Source: Lachnospiraceae bacterium (lineage in GTDB: Bacteria > Bacillota > Clostridia > Lachnospirales > Lachnospiraceae). From it: a DNA stretch of 64,000 nucleotides. The stretch covers positions 50,106 through 114,105 of the forward strand of contig FUZG01000013.1 of assembly GCA_900168235.1 (NCBI GenBank), in the 5' to 3' direction. The translations under genes and the position numbers were made by a program. This document shows, piece by piece, positions 34,469 to 42,530 of the stretch; position 1 is the stretch's first letter, and each line of letters starts with the position of its first letter. The notes beneath the pieces were generated by a model that searched no databases, was not told the origin of the DNA, and worked only from the letters and a program-made list of their open reading frames with translations.

Positions 34469-36080
34469 TTCTGAACTCAAACTCCTCGTTTGCGATGCGG
34501 ATAATGTCGCCGTCCTTTATCCGGCGCTCTTCTCCCGGATTTACCCTGCTTCCGTTAAGGAATGTTCCGTTTGTGGAATGCATGTCCTCAATGTAGACTC
34601 CATCACCCTTGCTCTTAAGTGCTGCATGGGTACGGCTTACAGAGCTGTTGTCATTTATGCAGTAGTCTACATGGAGACTGTCTTTACCGATTCGGAATAT
34701 CTTTCGGCTGATAACGATATTTTCACCGCTCCTTCTGCGGATAAGCGTTCCTGTTGCGACTGCTACCTGAACAGAGCTTCCGCCGAGGACTGCTGTCTCA
34801 TCACCGGGTTCGGGCATGAGGACATTTGTCTCATTGCCGTCCGGCTCTTCCGTTACCAGATTCTGCAGATTTTTAACCTGCGGGCTTACTTCCTTAGCCT
34901 TCTTTTTCTTTTTGAAGAAAGGCTTCTTTTCCTTCTTCTCTCCGCTATTTCCGCTCTTTACCAGTAATACTATCAGAACGATTATCACTAAGAGGAGCAG
35001 TGCTGCTATTGCACAGAATATGATGAAAACGGTCTTTGATATGCCAAAGATACCGTTGTCTTTTTTGTCTTCCTTTGTATCAACTTCCTGTGCTTCTTCT
35101 GTTGCAGGCTCTGCCGGAACATATTTTTCATAAACTATTCCGAGCGCATCCAGAAGCTTTGTGAACTCAGCGGCTTCCAGTGAATAAAAATAGTTTCCGC
35201 TGGAATCCGTAAGGACGTTCATACCGATGACCGCGCCATCTGCGTTTAGAAGAGGTCCTCCGCAGTTTGCCTCAGAGACCCTGGCTGTATGCTGGATGAA
35301 CTTCATTTTATTGGTCACGATATTTGATACGGTTCCTGTAGATATGGCTACGTCACCCACGGAGTAATTCACGTGATTTAACTCCATATCAAGTTCTGCC
35401 GGAAATCCCAGTGCGTAAACGCTCTTTGTGGATTCGATATCCTTTGAATCCGAGCTTATCTTAAGCGGTGTACGGTTAAATACTACCTGAGACAGCTGAA
35501 GGACCGCAAGATCCATCTCTTCGCTCTTTGTGACAAGAGTTGCGCTGATAGTTACATCCTTTTCGATGGTAACTTCATAACTGATCTCAGGCTCTCCCTC
35601 TGATCCGTTTTCCTTCGCCTCGATACCGTAATATTCTTTTGCCCGGTCGATTTCCTCTGTACCGGGATTTATCAGATGATAATTTGTAATGACATACTGT
35701 GAAGCACTGTCGCTTCCGCCGGGTGTTCCGATGAGGAAGCACGCTCCTCCGCAGACAAGATGCTGTTTTCCGCTGCCTTCGCCCAGCATGGTGTTTATCT
35801 GCATCACACCGCTTTTCGAATTTTGAACTGATGCGGAGCTCGTTACTTCATCCGCCGCGCTTTTTCCCTCGGATGTATCGTACGCATTTCCTGCTTCATC
35901 AATACTGATGGTTTCTGCGGCAGAGGACTTTTTCGCAAATTCTTCCTCTGTTGTCTCCTCTACTTCCGCTTCTGTATCTTCCTCGACAGGTACTGTATTC
36001 TTACCGGCTGCAGATGCTGTTCCTGCCTGTGAAAATACAAGCATACCTGCAAGAACCAGCATCATTAATCTCTTTTTCAC
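34461..36080 (-). CDS. Chymotrypsin-fold protease-like protein with Cys nucleophile, TM helix and FHA domain
   Basis: A 539-residue protein: signal peptide 1-25, acidic linker, HtrA/trypsin-type domain about 95-320, membrane helix 350-373, basic stretch, two ETxVL motifs (NETNVL about 417-421, DETAVL about 428-432), and an FHA domain about 447-539 (SSVSRTHAAL, STNGTFLNG). The triad positions are His135 (TNYHLINPG), Asp190 (EMDLAVLQL) and Cys273 (EANCGGPLLN), where serine is normal (GNSGGPL). It could be a cysteine protease of viral-3C type or a non-cleaving sensor. The protease faces outside, the FHA inside. GTG start with GGAGG. First gene of its operon. Confidence 0.87.
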   Translation of the reverse strand: MKKRLMMLVLAGMLVFSQAGTASAAGKNTVPVEEDTEAEVEETTEEEFAKKSSAAETISIDEAGNAYDTSEGKSAADEVTSSASVQNSKSGVMQINTMLGEGSGKQHLVCGGACFLIGTPGGSDSASQYVITNYHLINPGTEEIDRAKEYYGIEAKENGSEGEPEISYEVTIEKDVTISATLVTKSEEMDLAVLQLSQVVFNRTPLKISSDSKDIESTKSVYALGFPAELDMELNHVNYSVGDVAISTGTVSNIVTNKMKFIQHTARVSEANCGGPLLNADGAVIGMNVLTDSSGNYFYSLEAAEFTKLLDALGIVYEKYVPAEPATEEAQEVDTKEDKKDNGIFGISKTVFIIFCAIAALLLLVIIVLIVLLVKSGNSGEKKEKKPFFKKKKKAKEVSPQVKNLQNLVTEEPDGNETNVLMPEPGDETAVLGGSSVQVAVATGTLIRRRSGENIVISRKIFRIGKDSLHVDYCINDNSSVSRTHAALKSKGDGVYIEDMHSTNGTFLNGSRVNPGEERRIKDGDIIRIANEEFEFRNA

Positions 36081-36116
36081 AAAAAACCTCCAAAGGACAC
36101 TCTCGCCCTATCATTT

Positions 36117-36122
36117 ATTATA
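36117..36122 (-). promoter_or_regulatory. -10 box of the protease/kinase operon
   Basis: TATAAT on the minus strand with TTCCAA 16 bp upstream as a weak -35; 5' T is 106 bp from the centre of box C. Confidence 0.55.
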
Positions 36123-36217
36123 AGGTATGCGATTTTCATTGGAATATCCCGAAGTAACTTTTTATAAAATTTCTCAAAGTTTTTTAAGTATTTTGCTGAA
36201 AAGACGCGCGTTTTAAA

Positions 36218-36237
36218 TACAATATACAGTATTATGT
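36218..36237 (-). promoter_or_regulatory. T7SS box C (upstream of the protease/kinase operon)
   Basis: Reads ACATAATACTGTATATTGTA on the minus strand, centre 36228, followed by TTTAAAAC. Identical to box B1 over all 20 bases. Confidence 0.75.
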
Positions 36238-36258
36238 GTACGTTCGTTTCCTCCGACC

Positions 36259-36792
36259 TCAGCCTGCGGGCTTTATCACATCCTCAGAATGTGTTTCCGC
36301 CAGCTCATTCACGTATGCTTTTACTTCTTCGCTCTCAACGTGATAGGTCTTTCCGCTGCTCTTTACGTATATGTCCAGATTTCCGTTTTTATCTGTCATG
36401 ATGTTCAGGACGATATTTCCTTCCTCGTCATAGCAGAAAAGGTGGTAAACTCCCTCTCCTTCAAAGGAATCCACTTCTTCCATTTTCATATCGCTCGTCC
36501 TGAGGAGTCCGAGGAAGATATCCTTCTCGTCTTCTGACATGTCAAATTTTATATACTCCTGAAAATTATCCTCTGTATACTCTTCAAAGGTTACACTTGA
36601 AACGTCACCCGAAAACTCATCATGAACGGTGCTTCTTGAATCGATCTCCTCTACACGACTGTCCTGCACGATCTCTGTTCCTTCCTTTGTCTTTGCTGAA
36701 ATCTCTGCTGTACTTTCACTGCATCCTGAAAGTGCCCCTACTACTGCCATTGCTAATATCAATCCTGCAATTTTTTGTCTCTTCATCCTCAT
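36259..36792 (-). CDS. Lipoprotein, candidate immunity protein for the 36799 effector
   Basis: A 177-residue lipoprotein: signal peptide with lipobox ALSGC, acidic linker, then a compact domain of alternating strands (GVYHLFCYDEEGNIVLNIMTDKNGNLDIYVK). I do not recognise the fold. It starts 6 bp after the effector stop. LXG effectors that act outside the cytoplasm are often followed by a lipoprotein immunity gene, which supports this role by position only. A second ATG at 36786 has better spacing to AAAGGCG and may be the true start. Confidence 0.68.
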   Translation of the reverse strand: MRMKRQKIAGLILAMAVVGALSGCSESTAEISAKTKEGTEIVQDSRVEEIDSRSTVHDEFSGDVSSVTFEEYTEDNFQEYIKFDMSEDEKDIFLGLLRTSDMKMEEVDSFEGEGVYHLFCYDEEGNIVLNIMTDKNGNLDIYVKSSGKTYHVESEEVKAYVNELAETHSEDVIKPAG

Positions 36793-36798
36793 CGCCTT

Positions 36799-38346
36799 TT
36801 AATTTCCAATGTGAAAAACATTGTACTCGTCTTCAGTATTCTTATCTCTTCCGCTGTTTTCATCAGGGTCTATATAAAATTTCTTTCCCCATGAAGAAAC
36901 GATAAGTCTGCCGTCATCAGTCACTCCTGTTACGACCATGGCATGTCCGCCATCGATATGCTGCTGCACAGTTCCATCTTCTTTGTACAGATTTCCGTGA
37001 TAGAAGTTTATAACTACTTTATCACCGTTTTCCAGAAGCTCCTTTATCTCCTCCGTTGATAAGCTCTGCCGCTTTTCAATATCAAGCGGAGCCAGACCCT
37101 TGCTTTCGAGATATCTGTTAATCCTGTAAATCTGCTCATCAGGAGTCACGCCGTTCGGATCATATTCGACCGTGTCACCCCAAAACCAGTTATCTACATG
37201 GTCATCCTGTGACAGGTAGTAGTCAAGCAATATTTCATCATAATTCAGATATTTATTTCCGTTAGCATCTACTCTGTACATAGGAACGCCGAAATCTTTC
37301 AGGAAATCGTTCTCACGGCCTTCATACATCTGGATAAGGATGTTTACCGCTGCCACATAGCTGCATCCCTCGTGGTTTAACTCATCCAGCAGCGCTTTTA
37401 CATCCTTATCTGTCTTAAGATTTTTGCTTCGGTCATATCGTTTAAGGATATATTCCAGATCCTTATACTGGCATCCGGGCAGACCATATATCCTGCTGAG
37501 ATTTCCCTGATCTCCGCCGTATGTATTTTTATATACCTGTGAATTGTTGTTTTGTACCTGAAGATTTGTGAGAGCGCTGTCAAATACCTCATTATTTAGC
37601 TGGTAATCTATGTCCTCATTGCGTCCTTCGCACATCTTCTCGTACCAGTCAGCATACTGCTCTTTTACTACATCAAAGTTTTCTGTAGAGATATCCGGGG
37701 TAATATTTTTTCCATCCTGTATTATTTCTACCGCATTTCTCACGCACTTGCGGTTATTGGCTATCAGTGTTTTGATATCATAATAGTCATAGATCTTTTC
37801 TGCATGATCGATGAAATTTACGAATCTGTTATCTACCTGATCTAGATAGCACGAATGATTCCAGTTTGGATAACCGCATATCTCATCGTATTTTTCTTCC
37901 ACCTTATTCAGTTCGGGATCGGTGTAGGTTCCAAAATCAGAATAATCACTCACAAGCCTTTTATAGATTTCATCGATCTCGTATTTATAAGAGTCATAGT
38001 TCTTACTCTTTTTCTTAAACCAGTCCTTCAGATCCTTCAGGGATTTTCGATCGTAGTTTGAGTCCTCACACTCATTCATGTCATCGATATAGGCATCTTC
38101 CACCGCATCCATGAGCTGGTTCAGGTAGTTTGCTGTATTTCTTATGTAAACCGAAAGAATACGCTCGTGCTCTGCAAATTTTTTTACAGCGTCAGCTTCG
38201 TCTCCGCGAAATTCGTTTGTATACTGAAAAGAATAGAGGGCATTATACTCGTCATAATTATTGTAATATGTTTTGTTCACTTTTTTACAGTCATCAAAAT
38301 ACGCGACTGTTTCTTTATTCTTCCAAAAGTCCGTTGAACCTGCCAT
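36799..38346 (-). CDS. LXG-like T7SS effector with C-terminal papain/C39-like cysteine protease domain
   Basis: A 515-residue protein. Residues 1-230 form the LXG-like helical export domain (see 31329). The C-terminal ~200 residues look like a C39/papain-type peptidase: Cys328 in HEGCSYVAAVNILIQMY, His468 in HIDGGHAMVVTGVTDDG, followed by SSWGKKFYID where the third residue and the usual W-G lie. No signal peptide, as expected for T7SS export. The ATG at 38346 with GGAGG 8 nt upstream is chosen over an ATG at 38361 without a site. It follows its partner gene by 4 bp and precedes a lipoprotein gene. Confidence 0.8.
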   Translation of the reverse strand: MAGSTDFWKNKETVAYFDDCKKVNKTYYNNYDEYNALYSFQYTNEFRGDEADAVKKFAEHERILSVYIRNTANYLNQLMDAVEDAYIDDMNECEDSNYDRKSLKDLKDWFKKKSKNYDSYKYEIDEIYKRLVSDYSDFGTYTDPELNKVEEKYDEICGYPNWNHSCYLDQVDNRFVNFIDHAEKIYDYYDIKTLIANNRKCVRNAVEIIQDGKNITPDISTENFDVVKEQYADWYEKMCEGRNEDIDYQLNNEVFDSALTNLQVQNNNSQVYKNTYGGDQGNLSRIYGLPGCQYKDLEYILKRYDRSKNLKTDKDVKALLDELNHEGCSYVAAVNILIQMYEGRENDFLKDFGVPMYRVDANGNKYLNYDEILLDYYLSQDDHVDNWFWGDTVEYDPNGVTPDEQIYRINRYLESKGLAPLDIEKRQSLSTEEIKELLENGDKVVINFYHGNLYKEDGTVQQHIDGGHAMVVTGVTDDGRLIVSSWGKKFYIDPDENSGRDKNTEDEYNVFHIGN

Positions 38347-38350
38347 AATA

Positions 38351-38749
38351 TCAGCCTCCATTCTGCTTCTTTTTCAGATCTTCAAGTTTTTTCTGGCAGT
38401 CGGATCTCTCAGTTTCTGCCGCTTTCTTCGCATTTTCGATATCTGTTATAAGTGTCCCCATCCTCTGATCCGCATTTTTTGCTTCAGTCACGAGATTTGT
38501 CTGCTTTGTTTTCCCCGCTTTTTCTGCATTTCCCTTCCATTTTCCGCCATCTGTCAGGTCTTTCTTATCAAATTCATCCTTGATCTTGTTCATTTCCGTT
38601 CTGTCTTCTTTAATGGCTTCTATCGCATAATCAAACTTTACCATTACTTCCCCCAGATACGTTATCCTGGTCTCCAGCCCTTCGATAGTGCTCGTATTTC
38701 CTTTGTCCGTCCAGATCGGCTCTATAAAGTTCCCAAACGATAATGACAT
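38351..38749 (-). CDS. DUF5082-like helical partner protein of the LXG effector
   Basis: A 132-residue protein with two long helices around a WKG turn (DGGKWKGNAEKAGKTK). The C-terminal helix is rich in Lys/Glu and ends KKLEDLKKKQNGG. First gene of the effector unit, ending 4 bp before the effector start. Paralogous in layout to 32104 and 19668. Expected role: heterodimer partner that presents the LXG domain to EssC. Confidence 0.72.
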   Translation of the reverse strand: MSLSFGNFIEPIWTDKGNTSTIEGLETRITYLGEVMVKFDYAIEAIKEDRTEMNKIKDEFDKKDLTDGGKWKGNAEKAGKTKQTNLVTEAKNADQRMGTLITDIENAKKAAETERSDCQKKLEDLKKKQNGG

Positions 38750-38795
38750 TTTCCTTCTCCATTCTTTTTCATTTTTTGCTGCCTATCCATTTAAA

Positions 38796-38801
38796 ATTCT
38801 A
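38796..38801 (-). promoter_or_regulatory. -10 box of the LXG effector operon
   Basis: TAGAAT on the minus strand, 5' T exactly 106 bp from the centre of box D; no good -35 box. It lies after the hairpin at 38843-38871. Confidence 0.5.
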
Positions 38802-38842
38802 TCTTTTTTGATTCTGTAAATATTTAAGTTTTTCTTTATTAT

Positions 38843-38871
38843 GAAAAAAATCCGGGCTTTTCTCCCGGATC
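38843..38871 (-). terminator. Terminator between box D and the LXG effector gene
   Basis: ATCCGGG pairs with CCCGGAT around AGAAAAG, followed by seven T on the minus strand. If transcription started at or near box D it would act as an attenuator; otherwise it insulates the effector promoter from read-through. Confidence 0.8.
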
Positions 38872-38896
38872 TACGCTGATTATATGATGTTTTAAA

Positions 38897-38916
38897 TGCA
38901 ATATACTGTATTATGT
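38897..38916 (-). promoter_or_regulatory. T7SS box D (upstream of the LXG effector operon)
   Basis: Reads ACATAATACAGTATATTGCA on the minus strand, centre 38907, followed by TTTAAAAC as in box C. It lies after the tRNA-Leu terminator, so it belongs to the effector unit and not to the gene before it. Confidence 0.75.
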
Positions 38917-38936
38917 GTGCAGATTTTTGATATAAC

Positions 38937-38970
38937 AAAAAACCCCGGAACTTATCGTTCCAGGGTTCTA
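38937..38970 (-). terminator. Terminator of tRNA-Leu
   Basis: AACCCTGGAAC / GTTCCGGGGTT stem with one mismatch and a run of six T on the minus strand. Confidence 0.85.
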
Positions 38971-38975
38971 AATAG

Positions 38976-39061
38976 TGCCGGCGACCAGAATCGAACTGGC
39001 ACGGGTATCACTACCCACGGGATTTTAAGTCCCGGGCGTCTGCCTATTCCGCCACGCCGGC
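38976..39061 (-). tRNA. tRNA-Leu (anticodon TAA)
   Basis: An 86-nt cloverleaf with acceptor GCCGGCG/CGCCGGC, long variable arm, TTCGATTC T-loop and anticodon loop CTTAAAA. Discriminator A; the CCA end is not encoded. Confidence 0.95.
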
Positions 39062-39220
39062 TCCTTGTACCATTTAACACCGGTCTTCTAAGACAACCGC
39101 TGCTATCAGTCAGCCGTCCCAGCTTGTGTCAAACATCAGTAATATAGCACACTCATTAAAAAAGTGCAATACAACTATTAATAATAGTTGTATTGTTATT
39201 ACGGATTTATTAAGAAATGG

Positions 39221-41452
39221 TCATCTTACTCTGTTTCTGCGTCCGTGGCGCCTCTCCCAGATCGGGTTCATTTCCTTTTCAGAAAGCTTCCTGTCATCAT
39301 AACGAGCCTTTGCTATGATAGCGCTTGTGGGCGGCAGATTCAGATGGAGCTTTCCGCCGTGAACAGGTATATTATAGGGTTCTGTCGTAAATGATGTATC
39401 CGTTGTGAGCATCACGCGCTTAAGGGTGCTCTCCGCAGGGATACCTGTCCGCCATACATCCAGATCCAGCTGCACAGGCTTGTCATTGTTATTCACTGCC
39501 ACAATACTTACATTATGGCGGTTAAATCTTGCGTATGCGATAACTCCGGTCTTTCCGGCAAGGCGCATGAGGCTTCCTGTCCTAAGCTCAGGGTTTTCCT
39601 TATGGATACGGATGCATGCCCTATGGAAGTCAAAGAGCTCCACATCCTGATCATCCCAAGGGAACGGGCGGCGGTTATCAGGATCCGTGAATCCGCAGAG
39701 ACCAACTTCATCTCCGTAGTAGATCGTAGGACAGCCGATCCATGTCATCTGGATCACAACTGCTTCCCTCATTACTGCTTTATTTATTCCCACTTCAGCA
39801 GCCTTCGGTCCGAGAGTTCCCACACGTCCGGCAACATGATTTGTTCTGGTCAAAAATCTTGAGTGGTCATGGTTTGAAAGTTCATTCATAGCTGAAAAGA
39901 GCGAAGATATCGGCATCCTTGAACTACAGAAGAAAATACTGGACCAGAATGCATCTGCATTATTTAAGAGATCTTCTCTATACTCGTCTGAGTGCTTCTG
40001 CATACCTGTTAAGAACCAGGTTACAGGCTCCATAAATGCATCGTAGTTCATGACTGAATCCCACTCGCCGTGTCCGAGCCACTGGGAAGGATCTCCATAG
40101 TGCTCGGCAAGTATCAGTGCTTCGGGATTCGCTTTCTTTACAGCCTGACGGAATGACTTCCAGAAACTATGGTTAAATGCAGGCGAATGTCCAAGGTCTG
40201 CCGCTACGTCAAGTCTCCATCCATCCACGTTATAAGGCGCAGATACCCACTTTGCAGCGATCCGCATCACATAATCGCGGAGCTTTCTGGAGTTTTCATA
40301 GTTCAGCTTCGGCAGGGTCTCGTGTCCCCACCATCCGTCATAGGTCTTGTTTTCAGGCCATGCGGTCTCATCGTTAAAATCAAAGAAATCCCTGTAAGGG
40401 CTCTTCGCATCCACATATGCACCGCTGTCATATCCGTCCTGGCCTTCATAGATCTTTTCACGGTCAAGCCACTTATTAAATGAACCGCAGTGATTAAATA
40501 CGCCATCGATTATGACCTTTATACCTACTTTGTGACACTCTTCCACGAGATGTGCAAAAAGTTCATTACTAGCCTCGAGATTTTTCCTGCTGGTAACCCT
40601 TTTGATATACCGCTCAGCCTGACTATTGTCAGTACAGCCGTCTTTTAACAGCTCTCCGCCATCCTCAACGATCACTCCTAAATGAGGATCTATATGATCA
40701 TAATCCTGGATATCATATTTATGATTGGACGGTGATACAAAAAGCGGGTTAAAATATATGACTTCTACACCCAGCTCCTGAAGATACGGTAGTTTTTTCA
40801 GGACTCCCTTGAGGTCTCCGCCATAAAAACGGCGTACGTCCATGCTGCTCACAGGGCTGTCCCAATCTTCCACTCGCTCAGAATAGCCGCCGAGATAATA
40901 ATATTCACGGTTCAGTACATCGTTAGACTTGTCACCGTTATAAAATCTGTCAGGATAGATCTGATAAATGACAGCACCCTTACTCCAGTCAGGTGTATGG
41001 ATGCCGGGCACGAGCGTAAATTTCAGAAGACTGCTTTCGTCCTTTTTCACGCCTCTCTGGTCATAAAAAACCCTGACTCTGCCCGATACCACCTCAAAAT
41101 AGTAAGTAATGGCGGTTCCGCCGATATCCATCTGTGCTTCATGGTACTCAAATTCGCCAACGACTCCGATCGGCTTCATCGGAATCCTGTTCGTACCCGA
41201 CAACAGATAGACCCGGTCTACATTATCAGCAGCCGTACGAAACCTGAATCTGACCTTTGTGTATGGTTCAGGGTCTACCGGAGAGACAAAATTCTCCGTA
41301 GGGTCCGCATACAGCGCCTTGTGATTAAAAACAGGCCTCATACCGACCATATATTCAAGTGTCTGAAGCTTTGACCATGTTTCACTCTGATGACTCAAAT
41401 ATTCCTCGATTCCCCCGCATATCCGTCCCACCGGATATACAGTCAAGTACAA
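39221..41452 (-). CDS. GH13 alpha-glucan hydrolase (neopullulanase/cyclomaltodextrinase-like)
   Basis: An up to 743-residue intracellular enzyme for alpha-1,4/1,6-glucans or maltodextrins. An N-terminal CBM34-like beta domain (about 50-150) precedes the GH13 barrel. Conserved regions: IYFNPLFVSPSNHKYD, GVFNHCG (region I), DGWRLDVA with the nucleophile Asp (II), LAEHYG with the acid Glu (III) and NELSNHDHSR (IV). No signal peptide. The TTG at 41452 is 20 nt from GGGGAGAG and doubtful; ATG codons at 41350 and 41341 begin nearer to the conserved NHKALYADPTENF but lack a clear site. Transcribed alone. Confidence 0.9.
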   Translation of the reverse strand: MYLTVYPVGRICGGIEEYLSHQSETWSKLQTLEYMVGMRPVFNHKALYADPTENFVSPVDPEPYTKVRFRFRTAADNVDRVYLLSGTNRIPMKPIGVVGEFEYHEAQMDIGGTAITYYFEVVSGRVRVFYDQRGVKKDESSLLKFTLVPGIHTPDWSKGAVIYQIYPDRFYNGDKSNDVLNREYYYLGGYSERVEDWDSPVSSMDVRRFYGGDLKGVLKKLPYLQELGVEVIYFNPLFVSPSNHKYDIQDYDHIDPHLGVIVEDGGELLKDGCTDNSQAERYIKRVTSRKNLEASNELFAHLVEECHKVGIKVIIDGVFNHCGSFNKWLDREKIYEGQDGYDSGAYVDAKSPYRDFFDFNDETAWPENKTYDGWWGHETLPKLNYENSRKLRDYVMRIAAKWVSAPYNVDGWRLDVAADLGHSPAFNHSFWKSFRQAVKKANPEALILAEHYGDPSQWLGHGEWDSVMNYDAFMEPVTWFLTGMQKHSDEYREDLLNNADAFWSSIFFCSSRMPISSLFSAMNELSNHDHSRFLTRTNHVAGRVGTLGPKAAEVGINKAVMREAVVIQMTWIGCPTIYYGDEVGLCGFTDPDNRRPFPWDDQDVELFDFHRACIRIHKENPELRTGSLMRLAGKTGVIAYARFNRHNVSIVAVNNNDKPVQLDLDVWRTGIPAESTLKRVMLTTDTSFTTEPYNIPVHGGKLHLNLPPTSAIIAKARYDDRKLSEKEMNPIWERRHGRRNRVR

Positions 41453-41497
41453 TGACTTTTTAAATATCTCTCCCCTAATACATATATAAGTACCACT

Positions 41498-41803
41498 TTA
41501 TACTACAAAAAGTTCTATCAAAAATACTGCCGCACATGCACCCGCTGCCACCGTGAGCAGACTTTTCCGCATATATGCGAGTATCAGCGCTATTACAAAC
41601 CCTCCGGTCGCAGACCAGATATTTTTTGTCGCCATAAAGATTGCAGGCACGGTCATGGCTGACAGGGTCGCATAGGGTACGTAGTACAGAAAAGACCGTA
41701 TATACGGGCTCTTTATCTCCTTACGGATAAGTGTCAGAGGCATTGATCTGATGAGATATGTTACGACTGCCATCACCAGAATATAAATATATACTTTATT
41801 CAC
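41498..41803 (-). CDS. azlD: AzlD-family branched-chain amino acid exporter small subunit
   Basis: A 101-residue membrane protein with three to four helices; RSMPLTLIRK and FLYYVPYATLSAMTVPAIF match AzlD. With AzlC it exports branched-chain amino acids or analogues. It overlaps azlC by 8 nt and ends the pgeF-greA-azlC-azlD run. Confidence 0.88.
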   Translation of the reverse strand: MNKVYIYILVMAVVTYLIRSMPLTLIRKEIKSPYIRSFLYYVPYATLSAMTVPAIFMATKNIWSATGGFVIALILAYMRKSLLTVAAGACAAVFLIELFVV

Positions 41804-42521
41804 AAACTGCCCCTTCCTCTGTCTCAGATACCGGGAACAGCGCTGCTGCCACTCCTGCTGTGACTACTGTTACAATGATTATCCGAAATCCGGAAGAAAT
41901 CCGGTTCAGATAAGGCAAAAAAGTAAATGCTGCGGACATTAACATTGCCGCCAGTGCAGTCAACATAATGTTTTTATCATCTCTTGCAACCGGAATAACG
42001 ATCGCAATGAACATACCGTAAAGCGCCACTCCAAGGGCACTTATAAGCCCTGCCGGAAGGATTTCTCCGGAATATGCCCCGAGAAATGTTCCAAGAGTCC
42101 ATCCAAAGGTTGCGATGATGATAGCACCTGCGGAATATGCGGGCTCGAGATGTCCCGGTCTCGCCGCGCTGATGCCGAATACCTCATCAGTCATACCAAA
42201 TGCGATACCCATTCTCTTTAATGTTGAAACATCAGGAGACAGTTTCTGGGATATCGCCGCACTCATCAGCATATATCTGAGATTTATGATAAACTGCACA
42301 CCTGCCATCTCTAACAGGCTTCCGCTTGCTGCAATGACTCCAAGCCCCGCAAACTGACCTGCACTGGTAAGATTTGAAAGTGATATCAGCGTTGCCTGAA
42401 AAACCGTAAGTCCTGACGATACCGCCTGTATCCCAAACGCAAAGGAAACTGCCAGATAGCCGAGGCAGATAGGTATACCATCCTTAAGACCATCTCGAAA
42501 CGCATTACTTTTAACTGTCAT
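41796..42521 (-). CDS. azlC: AzlC-family branched-chain amino acid exporter large subunit
   Basis: A 241-residue protein with about seven membrane helices. FRDGLKDGIPICLGYLAVSFAFGI and SNLTSAGQFAGLGVI are family signatures, as is FGMTDEVFGI. GAGG lies 6 nt before the ATG and 9 bp after greA, so it is probably co-transcribed with greA. Confidence 0.92.
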   Translation of the reverse strand: MTVKSNAFRDGLKDGIPICLGYLAVSFAFGIQAVSSGLTVFQATLISLSNLTSAGQFAGLGVIAASGSLLEMAGVQFIINLRYMLMSAAISQKLSPDVSTLKRMGIAFGMTDEVFGISAARPGHLEPAYSAGAIIIATFGWTLGTFLGAYSGEILPAGLISALGVALYGMFIAIVIPVARDDKNIMLTALAAMLMSAAFTFLPYLNRISSGFRIIIVTVVTAGVAAALFPVSETEEGAVCE

Positions 42522-42530
42522 TTTTGCCTC

